Source of the DNA: Myoxocephalus aenaeus
Taxonomy: Eukaryota > Chordata > Actinopteri > Perciformes > Cottidae
NCBI GenBank assembly: GCA_038501785.1
Contig: JBAMJR010000070.1
Span: 6,127,001-6,191,000 of the forward strand
Direction: 5' to 3'
Length of the DNA stretch: 64,000 nucleotides
Shown here in pieces: positions 34,575 through 45,900 of the stretch; position 1 is the first letter of the stretch, and every line of letters begins with the position of its first letter. The notes below the pieces were generated by a model that had not been told where the DNA came from, did not search any database, and saw nothing but the letters and a program-made list of their open reading frames with translations. Made by a program: the position numbers and the translations under genes.

Positions 34575-35075
34575 AAATGAGCATTCATTAAAAAATCCTT
34601 TAAAAATTGTGAATTCATAAATATTCAAGACAAATTTAAGTCTAAGTTCATAAACTGAATTGTTTATATTCCATATTAAATCAGACTCTGATGGCACAGT
34701 GCTGTGTATGACGTCTTTGTTTCAACCCAAAATGCTTTGCGCTGCTCAGGGAGCATTGAGAGCCACTGCCCTACAGAACACAGTACATGGCTCTACTTCC
34801 TCCCGCATCCAGGTGTTTCAGATGGCCCCTACTGGGTGCTCTCCACGGACTACCAGTCCTATTCTCTGGTCTACTCCTGCACCGACTACTTCCTCTTCCA
34901 CGTGGACTTCGCGTGGATCCTGGCGCGCACGCGGGTGCTGGCGGACGACGTCATCAGCCGGTTACACGATAAGCTGTCCTCTGCCGGGGTAAACACAGAC
35001 CGCCTCACGGCCAGTAAGCAGACTGACTGCGAGCAGCGCGGAGGTATGTTGAGGGGAACACAGCAGACAACATGA
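32822..35075 (+). CDS. apod: Apolipoprotein D-like lipocalin
   Basis: Exons 32822-32953, 33331-33452, 33581-33669 and 34813 onwards. Unspliced read-through of the last exon ends at TGA 35073-35075 (201 residues; ApoD precursors are about 190). Signal peptide: KVLLVLLLAAAPAHAQS. Lipocalin motif 1 is YMGTWYEIEKLP, preceded by GKCPQPPVQEDFD; later LSTDYQSYSLVYSC and FHVDFAWILAR, which are ApoD-specific, and a last Cys in TDCEQRG. ApoD is a secreted carrier of arachidonate and small hydrophobic ligands. The gene lies between two ggh copies in the same orientation. A strong donor (GAG|GTATGT at 35044) sits just after the last conserved Cys, so this exon may instead splice to the GGH copy 2 exon at 35748 (see findings). 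Confidence 0.85.
33168..33217. repeat. (TA)n microsatellite
   Basis: About 25 TA units in lipocalin intron 1, next to a LINE-tail-like segment (TTTATTAATCCCCAAGGGGA at 33078). Confidence 0.95.
33960..34200 (+). repeat. Dispersed repeat, LINE 3'-tail-like (copy 2)
   Basis: Inverse copy of 24958-25320: TGTAGCAATGCATAGTGCAC, AGGACCCAGCAAAGTAAGCT, ending ...ACATCTTGAATC. In lipocalin intron 3. Confidence 0.55.
34493..34571. repeat. (TA)n microsatellite
   Basis: About 39 TA units in the lipocalin intron before its last exon, preceded by (GT)n. Confidence 0.95.
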
Positions 35076-35106
35076 CAGCGATACAATGTTGCGTCGTCTG
35101 ACGGAA

Positions 35107-35370
35107 GGTGCGTTCACACACAAAGCGTTGCGAAGTTTCGCGTGACTATTAGTGGGAATAGTCTGGAGGCGGACTAGCAGCAGTTTGATTCAGCAACGGC
35201 AGAACGTCAGTGATGACGTAGGGGAGCATCTCAACGCTGATTGGCTATCGCAACATAACGTCACACGAATTTTGAAATGAGGCATATTTCTCGCGTCCTG
35301 CCGTTCGCGCCGACTTTGTGTGTAATCTACTCGCGCGAAACATTCGCAACGTTTTTGGTGTGAACGCAGC
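35107..35370. mobile_element. MITE with GGTGCGTTCACAC termini
   Basis: GGTGCGTTCACACA at the left and TGTGAACGCAGC at the right are near inverse complements, continuing inward with AAAGCGTTGCGAA / TTCGCAACGTTTTT. Similar ends are typical of fish PIF/Harbinger-type MITEs (inference). Lies in the intron between the lipocalin and GGH copy 2. Confidence 0.65.
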
Positions 35371-35429
35371 ATGAGGTGGAGAGTAACGCTGCAGCATAGC
35401 TTTACTTTAAGAATAACTATGGCAGTGTC

Positions 35430-35590
35430 TGCTCTGCAAATACATTGCATGTTCTCTTCTTTTTTTTTACTGTTTTTATTAATGTTTTACTGTTTATTTA
35501 TATTACTTTATTTTTACGTTTCTTGTGTGCACTGCTGCTGTAATCCTGCAATGTCCCCACTGCGGGACTAATAAAGGATTATCTTATCTT
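35430..35590 (+). repeat. LINE-tail-like repeat (GACTAATAAAGGATTATCTT)
   Basis: Partner of 37852-38020. Its AATAAA could serve as a polyadenylation signal for an unfused lipocalin transcript. Confidence 0.5.
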
Positions 35591-35747
35591 TTATGCCTAT
35601 TCAAAGTGTAATAATACAGAACGTGTGTCCACATTGCACCAAATGAATCAAAAGCATTCTTTTGGGTTCTGGAGACATGCAAAGGACAGACAGTTTGCTT
35701 TATAGATGGTCCTCTTGTTTGAGTTGTCTCTCTGTTTTATTCATCAG

Positions 35748-38700
35748 CCAAGAGGAATGACAGACCCATCATCGGTAAGTTTATGAACACGTTGTTGACT
35801 GCAACATTACATTTGGCTTAATTAGCTTCCGACTAACTGTATTAATGTGGTTTTAGTTTTAAAAAGTGACGGCATGCTAACAGAAGTGGCGTCACTACCT
35901 ATCCGTGTTTAGACTGGTTGTGTTTTTCCTCTCAAAAGGAGTACTGGCTCAAGAAGTGTGGTCCCCAAAACCAAATCAAAGCGCTTACATTGCTGCCTCC
36001 TATGTCAAGACGCTGGAGGCCGCGGGAGCGAGGGTTGTGCCGGTCATGTGAGTCCTCATCAAACATTCCCCTCACTGTCTTTCCTCCAGGATAAATAGGA
36101 GCTTTCTGCGACCTTTGACCTCCCCTTTTGTATTCCTCCAGGATTAACCAGACACCGGAGGAGTATAAGAAACTGTTCAACTCCATTAACGGGTAAAGGT
36201 TTTATAATATTTATCGCAGTCAAAGCCTCGATGCTCGGTTTGGATTTGTTTCAAAATGAACGATGAGATACTTTCATGTGTTTTTTATGAACAGCCTCAG
36301 AAAATCAACTTTATCTACAGGGGGGGAAAAATGTGATTTCACTTTAGTCGCTCAGTTTTTGTTGAGATTGAGTTAAATATAATCTACATTTTGAAGGCCG
36401 TTGTTCTGAAGCAAATATCCTTTTTCTCAATGTGATTTACCCACGTCATCATGACTTTCACCCTTACGTGTGACATGATTCTGAAACTATTGTAAATCTT
36501 AAATATAATGGCAGACAAATAAGGAAGTTTCAGGCATCATAATTAGTCATATTTAACAATACTTGTACGACAACTTTTGTAAACAACGGTTCGAGGCAAC
36601 ACGAGGCTACTTCTTATGAGCACCAGCTGAATTGGGCATCACGTGCAAACACATTTTATAATAATAATAATACATGTTATTTATATAGAGCTTTACAATG
36701 TATGCAAGACACTTTACATGGCAAAAACAAACCATAGAAGCAACAACAAGATGAACAATTTATGATGTGGAATCTCACAAAGCGACTGACGGCACATTAA
36801 CCGTGTTACACAGAGTTCAAGCAACACCTCCATAGGCCTCTGAACATTTTCTATTATTTTGTCCACCCCCAATATGTCTTTAAAAAAAGAGATGCAGAGC
36901 ATGTGGTTTGTTAGCGAGTCGTGACTCGGCTCCCGTGTCTTCGTTGACAGGGTCCTCTACCCAGGAGGAAGTGCCAACATCACGTCGTCGGGTTACCAAA
37001 GAGCTGCAAAGATCTTCTATGAACTCGCTATCGAGGTAAAAATGTCAAATATCATCAACTAGCTTTCAGTGCTGACGCAGGATTATTTTGACAGACTGTG
37101 TGATGTTTCAGGCGAACAAGAGAGGCGACTACTTCCCCGTGTGGGGCACCTGTCTGGGATACGAGCAGCTGACCGTGTTGACCAGTGGGATGAACCTGCT
37201 GTCGCTCACCAACACCAGTGGTGTGCCGTTACCCCTGAACTTCATTCATGGTAATAGGCTAATACTAATATTAACGCCATTTGTTAAGTGTTCAAAAAGC
37301 TGGGCTGAAACAAGCTGGTAAAAAAGGGAACCATTCAGATGTTTTATTTATTACCGTACTATTATAGATAAATCTACCCTTTGTGGTTGTCTTTTATTTT
37401 CTTCTTTTCTCACTTGCCTCTCTGGGCTTTTATTGTAATGTAGACTTAGTCAAATATTTAGTGGATCGATATCATATGAACATGGATTTTCTCCACTAAA
37501 CACAGTATGATATGTGTTTTCGGCCATTACACAACATTCTAATATTTGTCTTATTTTACGGGACAACGATGGACATTCTTTACATTTACCGCTTTGTATA
37601 TCTGATAAAAAAATATGTCTGTTTGTTTGAAAGAAATAAAACTATGTTATGACTGATGGATACTATTGTTCTGGCTCATTTCCAGAAGCCAAAGACAGCC
37701 GGATGTTTAAAGGCTTCCCCGCTGAACTCCTTGAAGATCTGGCGTCTGAGCCGCTGACGGCAAACGCTCACAAGTGGAGCATAACGGTGTCGGTACGTCT
37801 TCTAGTATCTCCTGTTATGATGAGGAAACACGATGAGTATACAGATAAGATAAAATAAGATAATCCTTTATTAGTCCCGCAGTGGGGAAATTACAGGATT
37901 ACAGCAGCCTTGCTCACAAGTGAATAAAAGAATAATACAATAATACAATAGAAACAAGTAATATAAATAAATATAAGCAGTAAAACAGTAGAGAAGAATA
38001 TTAATATACAGACTGCATACGATGATATTATTGGGTTGTGGTGAAAAAAAGAGTACCGTAAAAGTCGGGTTACGAGCCGCTACTACCTTCGGTCAGTGTC
38101 CCCGTTAGCTCCCCGCTGTAGCCAGCTGGGGCTCCTGCTAGTGCTCCGTTACTTCCCCGCTAACTTCCGCTAGCTCTCCGCTAACTTCCGTGTCGAGCGC
38201 TCCTGCTAGCGCTCGACACCCGACTTGGGCAGAGGGGACGCAGGCAGTAGTAGCAGCAGCAGCGCTAGCTAGCAGCAGCAGCGCTAGCTAGCAGCAGCAG
38301 CGCTAGCTAGCAGCAGCGGCCGGTAGCAGCAGCAGCGCTAGCTAGCAGCAGCCCTAGCTTGCTACAGCGGGGACACTGACCGGAGGTAGGAGCGGCTTGT
38401 AACCCGACTTTTACGGTAGTTGCTTTTGAGCACCACAGAGTAATTTCTTTCTAAGAGCATATAAAGCAGAGAAAGAGGAAATAGTGTTCAATTGGGTTCT
38501 TTGTCTCTCTGTTTCTTTGTTTCAGACTCATAACACAAACAAGGACCTGAACAACTTTTACAAAGTTCTCTCCACAAACACAGATGGAACAACTGAGTTT
38601 GTGTCGACGGTGGAAGGTAAGTACAACGCAGCATCACTTTATCAATACACAGGATTCTTACGGTCATGGAAAACCTGGAAAAGTCATGGAATTTTAAAAT

Positions 38701-39472
38701 GGTTATTTCCAGGCCTGGAAAAGTCCTTGAAAAAATCAAAATCCCAAAAGTTCAGTAAAAGTCATGTAAATGTGTTATATTCATGTGTTCATGACGTTCA
38801 TTTACGCTGAGTTTGATGTAATTAATATGCTTTTAAAAGAAAGACGCTCAAAATATAAGCAGGCATACATACAGGCATCTATATAAATGTTTATTCTTTT
38901 AATCAAACTATTGTCTCATTCATTTGTGTCATTTAAGGTTTACTGTATGCTTTGTATTCTCATTGTTAGTTTAAATACTACATTTACTCACTTTTTCATG
39001 TTTACACCCAGATTTCGCAAAATGTTTGGTCATGGAAATCCACTGGTCAAAATGTGTATGAACCCTGAATACAGCAAAATAACACTGGAGGTCCCTTTTT
39101 ATTTCCATCACTACTTTCCTCTTCCCCTTTCAGCATACGATTACCCAATTTACGGCACACAGTGGCATCCAGAGAAAAATGCATTTGAATGGAGAAAGCC
39201 TTTCATTCCACACTCTCCATCAGCAATCAAGACCACCTTCTACATGGCGGACTTCTTCGTCAATGAAGGTATGAACACAGATGTTGTTGTTGTTCCTTGA
39301 TGAAATAGTCACGAGCTGCATGATGGAGCCATCTTTGTTTTCTCTCCTCACAGCCAAGAAGAGCTTTCACATATTTGAATCGGAGGAGGAGGAGAGCAAG
39401 GCGCTGATATACAACTACAGTCCTGTTTACTCTGAGCCTGACGGGTCCTTTGAGCAAATCTATTATTTCTGA
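35748..39472 (+). CDS. ggh: Gamma-glutamyl hydrolase, copy 2 (no own start exon visible)
   Basis: Nine exons: 35748-35774, 35939-36047, 36142-36192, 36951-37035, 37112-37250, 37686-37792, 38526-38616, 39134-39268, 39354-39472 (863 nt plus one base from an upstream exon; 287 residues to TGA). Hallmarks: KRNDRPIIGVLAQE, YPGGSANI, nucleophile GTCLGYEQL, SRMFKGFP, ANAHKWS, GTQWHPEKN with catalytic His, FFVNEAKKS, YNYSPVYSEPDGSF. These motifs are closer to the family consensus than those of copy 1. The first exon is only 27 bp and begins after TTTTATTCATCAG; upstream in that frame there is a TGA and no ATG, so an N-terminal exon must be supplied from upstream. The apod-like exon fits in phase. Another unseen signal exon between 35076 and 35747 is the alternative. 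Confidence 0.88.
37852..38020 (-). repeat. LINE-tail-like repeat (CCTTTATTAGTCCCGCAGTG)
   Basis: The same segment in inverse orientation ends at 35582 (CACTGCGGGACTAATAAAGG), and a third partial copy is at 51868 (CACAGTGGGATTAATAAAGG). Fish LINE tails have this form (general knowledge). Confidence 0.55.
38056..38416. mobile_element. Palindromic foldback element, copy 5
   Basis: CCGTAAAAGTCGGGTTACG to CCCGACTTTTACGG, flanked by TA on both sides, in the ggh copy 2 intron before exon 7 (38526). The core has four AGCAGCAGCGCTAGCT-type units. Confidence 0.88.
38650..39067 (+). mobile_element. hAT-like MITE family A, copy 2
   Basis: CAGGATTC...GAACCCTG flanked by AATACA at 38644-38649 and 39068-39073. 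Intact 418-bp copy in the last-but-two intron of ggh copy 2, starting 34 bp after the donor at 38617. Confidence 0.8.
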
Positions 39473-40311
39473 TGTCTGTTAGCAGAGTAGCTTTTATCCC
39501 TTTTCAACAGCTAATTCGCCGTCTCGACCGCTTACCTCCCAAACGATAATTTTTACTTGTTTTGATTTTGCATTTTCTCCTCATTCCAACAGTTGAATCT
39601 GCAAGTAAACAAGTTGCAAGTCAAATATCTCAAGTCGTTATTTGTGGATGCTGGGTTTACGCTTGTGATATTTCAGCAATGAATACTTGAATGTTTACAG
39701 TCAACAGTTTTATGGTACGTACAGTTACAAATAAAAAAATCTTAAAGGAGCAATTTATAACATTGACAGCAATAATATAGGAGAAAACAACTATTTGATA
39801 TGTGTATATAGTGGACCTGAGCAGAGAATGAAGTGGCCCTCCCTCTGTTTGTGTTGTTAGCAAGCTTCTCCTTGCTTTGTTGACGTTGCCGGGAGGCTAG
39901 AGACTGGTTGCAGAGGCGGTTCAGACCCTCTAGGCGGCAGCAGCGGGTTCCACCATCGCCTGTAACCAGATGTCAGGGGTCCAATGCTAATGCAAGGAAA
40001 GGAGACTCTGCTGCTGGGTCCATTCTCTCCTTTTTGCTGCAGTGTTTGATGAATATAAGGCTGTCTTCTGCCACTGTTACAGTGCATGCAGCAGCCATTT
40101 ATTCCTGCCATGAGGGTCATGACGGCCAGGGGGTCAGTAGACTGTGTGCCTCCCCTCTGCATTTGATGCTCAAGACTTTGAAGGGTTCCTTTGAACCTCT
40201 GAAGCGCTTCTCTCTGAGGATGGGCAAGACAGATTTGCTGCTAAAACTAACCGCCCTGTTGTTGCACCCCGGCTATTTGCTGCTTTGTGGGGACCACATT
40301 GGGGTTGCCCT

Positions 40312-40356
40312 CGGACCAAAACCTTAGGAGTTATTTTAGATTCAACGTTATTCAGC
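40312..40356 (+). mobile_element. LINE reverse-transcriptase C-terminal remnant
   Basis: One frame reads RTKTLGVILDSTLFS, the (K/R)NLGVI(F/L)DS motif found downstream of the catalytic domain in LINE reverse transcriptases of L2/Rex type. Flanking frames are broken, so it is a decayed fragment. Confidence 0.5.
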
Positions 40357-41554
40357 TGGATGCTGTTTGTCTTCCACATGGTGGTGTGAGTGTCAATCAT
40401 GTGGCGGCTGATGCACCTGCATGTTCCTGTGCTCCTTTCTGAAGTGTGTTGTGCAGGGTAGGGTGTACGTTTGTGTGGTTGGGTCCATGCTATGATGTGA
40501 CGAGGTGTGCATTAATTGAGCTCCACTCACTGCATCCACAGAGTCCAGCAGATGGCTCCGCCTGTGCTGACAGAACTAGGGTTACAACATCGTAACCTAA
40601 CCGGTGAACAGAAATGAATAGTCAAACGTAACTTCCAAAATGCTTTATGCACAAATAACACTCGACACATATTGTTTCTTTTTTCTATTTAGAATAAAAT
40701 GATATTTGAATAACATTTACACATCAAGCTGACGAGACTGGGATCTCAATCACAATACTACTGGAAATGTAATTTATGCAATCCAGTAAGGAACATTCAA
40801 GATGTCAAAATTACCATATGGAGCCGAGTTATCAGGGATAGTGCTGCAAATAACCGCTTAACATGCACTGAAACGTAACACAAATGGTCATTCAAATAAA
40901 CAAAAAAAAGAAAATTACACATGTGCCTCAAGAATTCATCATTTCGTATATGCCACGTTTGCGTTACTTCATTTAAAAATGCTTCCCTCTTATATACAAA
41001 TGCATAATTCTGCAGGGTGTAACTGATCCTAATGGCTTCTTGTCTTTTACCATGAATCATTTATTTACTGATTTAAGTGACCCAGCACGTTCATGAACAA
41101 ACACTGCAGTTTCCTCCCCTACTGTACCATTCTTAAACATGATGCATGCAGATTCTGTACATTCTGGTGTTGGTGTTGCGTCATCAACGGGCTTATTTCC
41201 AGGTTATTTCTGTGTGGAACTTCAAACTCCTATCAGATCAAGTATTAGCTGTTTAGGAGCTTTTTTAAATAAGTATCTATTTCAGGGTATATATTTATAA
41301 CAATAGCTGCCATTTTGGGAAATATGCTTATTTGCTTTCTTGCTTAGTTTGATGTAAACATTGAGCTTAAAAACTGGAAGCGGGGGGAAACAACTCTGGA
41401 GAATCCAGGAAGTCATTGCTCATAACACCCATAAAAGTACAACCTGTAGTGGTTTTAAAACTTCGTGTTGAGCAAGCTAATAGTGAGTGTTCTACTTTTG
41501 GACAGCCAAGCTAGCTGTTTCCCTTTGCTTCCAGTCTTTATGATAAGCTAAGCT

Positions 41555-41815
41555 AGCTACATACTTAATGGATGGTTATGTAGCAAAGCTAAGCTAGCTA
41601 CATACTTAATGAGCGGATATGTAGCTAAGCTAGCTACATACTTAATGATCGGATATGTAGCTAAGCTAGCTACATACTTAATGATCGGATATGTAGCTAA
41701 GCTAACTACATACTTAATGGGCGGATATGTAGCTAAGCTAGCTACATACTTAATGATCGGATATGTAGCTAAGCTAGCTACATACTTAATGGGCGGATAT
41801 GTGAGGGGAACCAAA
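41555..41815. repeat. 36-bp tandem repeat (GTAGCTAAGCTAGCTACATA)
   Basis: Seven units of about 36 bp, each containing the palindrome-rich AAGCTAGCT and TACTTAATG(A/G). It lies inside a common fish dispersed repeat (CTAGCTGTTTCCCTTTGCTT at 41512 and again at 41908). Confidence 0.85.
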
Positions 41816-42928
41816 TTTCTCTTCTACCCCTCGACAAGAAGCTAGGCTAATATGTTTATTTCCCAAAATCTAAACAATTCCTACTGGACAGAGCCAGGCT
41901 AGCTGTTTCCCTTTGCTTCCAGTCTTTATGCTAAGCTAATCTAGCTTCATACTTAATAGGTGGATGTGTGAGTGGAACCACATTTCTCTTCTACCCCTCG
42001 ACAAGAAGCTACACTAATAAGTTTATTTCCCAAAATCAAACAATTCCTACACAATCGGCCTTGTTGTAGTTCGCGACAAAGTAAGGCACAGTGACTAAAA
42101 CAAGTTAATGCTTTTGCTCTTGGAGACAAACATTTGATAAAACTGGATCGTCACAATAAAACTGTTTCGAATGATTCGTTAAGAAACCCACAGCGCATTT
42201 TTTTTCTTCTTCTCCCAAACATTTTGGATTCCGTCGGCATCACTGATGTACATGAATCGAGGCTACAAGATGAACATCGGGGCAAAACGTGAATATCCAA
42301 AAGAAAAATATATCCATAATTGCCGAGTGAACGTTTGTGTGCTATTTTACATACTGTAAGAACAATAGACACAACCACAGTCCAACATGAAGGTTCTTCA
42401 CGACTTTAAAAATAGTAACATTTCCCGTATTGTCACAACTCCAAACGGAGTTGGCCCGTGTTCGTCTGATTTCCATTGATGTACGAGCCCACGAGTTATG
42501 TGCTATAAGGTGTTCCTTCTCCTCGCAGCTTGAAAGCCGATGCTTTGTCTCTACTGCTTTTTAAAGAGCTGGTCCGTCCGGCCGCGAGGGAGTCGGCTCC
42601 CCGTTAAATCAATCAGAAAGCTCCAAAACATGGCGTCGGCTCACCAGTCTGTGTCGGCTCTCTGGAGGGCTGATGGATTTGGACTCTGGGCAGAAGGTGG
42701 GAGGATGGACGTGGGACTAGATCCGTGGTCTGCTTGGAAAGGCAGTCTCAGGTTCAGCATGCGGACGCGGGGAGTCCAAATGCAAATTGAGCAGGAACGG
42801 ACGAGGGCCGCACATTTTGTACAGCTGCATGTCAGTGTTGTGCTTGGGCGCGGGGACGGGATGGAGGTCAGGAAGGCGGACGTATGGGCTGGGAGGGATT
42901 TAGGGCCCGCGAGCCTCAGGAGGCCGAG

Positions 42929-45900
42929 CTAACCCTCGTCTTCGCTCTCCTCCTCCAGGGCCTCCTCGTACACCCGCTCCGGTAGCCTGAAGCACTCCTC
43001 GAAGAAGTTCACCAGGGACTGGCTGAGGTGTTGCCTCGTCGCTTCACTGTGAATGAAGTGGCCTTCGTCCGGGTAGATCTGAGACACAGAGAACAGGCGG
43101 CTCACACACAGGGATTGGACATTTTATGTTGGAGACATATCAGTGGGCACAAGACCTCAAAATGTCAGAAAAAGTCATATTTCAAAAAGTGTCATAGTGT
43201 GTGTGTGAGTATATATCAGTGGCGGGCCGTGCATTTTGTACCTAGGCCTGCTGTCTATCGTATACTGTAAAAATCAGGTTACGAGCCGCTCCTACCTTGC
43301 TACAGCGGGGTCAGTGTCCCTGCTGTAGCAAGCTAGGAGCAGCGCTAGCTAGCGCTGCTGCTAGCTCCCCGCTGCTGCTGCTACTGCAGCTCCCCTCTGC
43401 CCAAGTCGGGTGTCGAGCCGGGGCTGGTCCCGCTACCTTCAGTGGTTGTCGGGAAGCTAGCGGAAGTTAGCGAGGAACTAGCGGAGTGCTAGCAGGAGCG
43501 CCAGCTGGCTACAGTGGGGAGCTAACGGGGACACTGACCGAAGGTAGTAGCAGCTTGTAACCCGACTTTTACGGTACATAAATACACGCGTGACGGGATG
43601 CTGTTGGGCGCAGGGTGAGACCGCATCAATTCTGAATTCAAACAACATGTTCCTGCTCTTTAATTCGCTCTGTGAGAGATTATTTTATCATTATCTTTTC
43701 AGGGTTGACTAATTGATTTTGCTCTATATGGCACTCGCACTAAATTTGTGGAGTATTACTTCCACTGAGATATTCTAACTGAGTTCTCATGTTCATGTGA
43801 GTGGACCTGAAGCCTAATAAAGCAAAGAGAGAGCAGGCTAAAGTCTGTGTGCACAGTAGCCCGTCCTTTGCCCACTAATAAGCCCCGATGAACATTGAGC
43901 TGCAGCAGTGTGTCCTAATTGGATTAGTCCTGGTGTTAATGCAGGAGGCCCAAGAAGGGCTCATAATCTCATTACGTGGAAGGAAGACATTGTGAGGGCT
44001 AATCCTCCGCCTGCTGGTGGATCCCACTGCGCTCCCAACGCTCCCAGAGGTTGTAAAGCAACCGAACCAGGCGGAGACACTGGATCAGCAGCCGCTGTAA
44101 TTACAAAAGGAGTGAAAGTGCATCCACGTACCTGTAAGGTATAGTTGGCCTTCTCGTTGATGAGCTGGGCGATGAATTTCGCTGTATGTTGGAAATGGAC
44201 CTTTTCTGGGGAAACATAACGATACACACGGCAAAATGTCAAAGATCTAAGATTTTCCAACTAAAATAAATAGATGTAAGGCTTTGAATACCCGTGTCCT
44301 ACCATCAGCTGTTGGATGAATGATAAGAAACTTCTTATCCATGAACTGAGAGGCTCTGTGGGCTAAATTTGCCATCTGAGGAGGGACGAGACACACAGCA
44401 ACACATTAGATCAATGGAGACGCCACAATAACGATCGCGACTGGGATTTGAAACGTCACAATTGCGATCGGATCTTACCGTGTACGCCCTCGGATCAGGT
44501 TTGGGCAGCCCGAGATATCTTTCTGAGAACGCCGACGCTACAGGAGGAAAGATGGCTTCAATTAACACTTTGCTTTCACGTGGAAATCTAATTAAAACGT
44601 CATATTAACGACAACATCGAGGAGTCATTTCCGTCTCGTTCTTCGGCCCTTTTGAAGGGCAAAAAGCACACCTATCCAGGTACGTCTCCATATTCAAATA
44701 CATTTTTATTCCATATTCTTTAGTCTCGAAGCGTTTGCAGCATGTCTTCATTTGCAATTCCAAAACGTAACACAGTGTCACACCCTCTGGCAAAGCGAGG
44801 GAAATCAAATTGATGTAAAAATCACTCGCACCGTGACGCACGGCTCCTCCTTAATTTGCAGTTTCCTGACTGTCGTCTCCTTTGCTCCGTCCTTCTCCCG
44901 ACACATTTCACACATTGCATTTCTTTGGTAGCCGAGGTGAGGCTGGGGGAGTTATGATTGGATTCAAGCCGTATATATGCAGCAGCAACCTGATAAGGCC
45001 ACTAAGCTCTTTTTTCCCCACATGCAGAGTACATGCATGTATAAAATACTCATGGAAGTCAGTCCCAGCTACATGCGTGAGGGTGACAGATGTGCAATCT
45101 CTTTTTGGGACAGGACTGCCTGAGCAGGAATGATTTTGCAGACATTATGCATTTGTTTATGACATACACAGAGATATATACACAGAGAATATAGCTGTTT
45201 CAAAGCTACTACCGTAAAAGTCGGGTTACGAGCCGCTACTACCTTCGGTCAGTGTCCCCGTTAGCTCCCCGCTGTAGCCAGCTGGGGCTTCTGCTAGCGC
45301 TCCGTTACTTCCCCGCTAACTTCCGCTAGCTCCCCGAAAACCACCGAAGGTAGTGGGACCAGGCTTGCGCCGCTACTAGCTAGCGCTGCTACTAGCTTGC
45401 TACAGCGGGGCCGCTGACCGGCCGTAGGAGCGGCCGTAGGAGCGGCTTATAACCCGACTTTTACGGTATACGGACGCAAAAAACAGCTTACCGTATAATT
45501 CAAAGTCGGTGATGGGCGAGAGGACGGCGCCACACTTCACAGAGGATTGCTCGCCACTGACCAACAGGCTGGTCACGTAGCCGCCATACACCTGAGGCAC
45601 AACCACGTGCACGTTAGCACCACTTTACTTCACATTTACTCAATCACTGTACTTGAGTACAACATTTGGGGGTGTTTCAAATAGTTTATTTAATAAGGGG
45701 ACAGTGCACAGTCAGCCAAGAGGCTATTTTCCATCTGTAGTCCTGAGAGGCAGATGTTAAAAAACTAAAACAAATCTAAAAACTGAAATATGATTAAATA
45801 TACAAGGATTGTAAAATGTTGATACTTTTACAATACGTGCACAACAGTCAAACACGGCTAAAAAACTATAAAAGACATGCAGGTAGATGATGGTTGACCG

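Larger units (their letters stand above)
39473..42928. other. Convergent intergenic region between ggh copy 2 and dpp6
   Basis: Holds the ggh copy 2 3' flank (homologous in parts to that of copy 1), a LINE reverse-transcriptase remnant near 40312, a 36-bp tandem array (41560-41815) and the presumed dpp6 3' UTR (below 42929). No additional splice-supported gene was seen. Confidence 0.5.

Noticed and set aside
35371..35571. 66-codon frame with a hydrophobic stretch as an alternative signal exon for GGH copy 2
   Set aside because: The hydrophobic run is very long and lies in an AT-rich LINE tail; no phase-1 donor follows it in the right frame. Kept only as a weak alternative to the fusion model.
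39908..40327. 139-codon plus-strand frame downstream of ggh copy 2
   Set aside because: It overlaps decayed LINE sequence; the recognisable reverse-transcriptase motif at 40312 is in a different frame.
45492..45591. Active DPP4 or FAP peptidase
   Set aside because: The Ser of GWSYGGY is replaced by Val, and the surrounding sequence matches the DPP6 branch.
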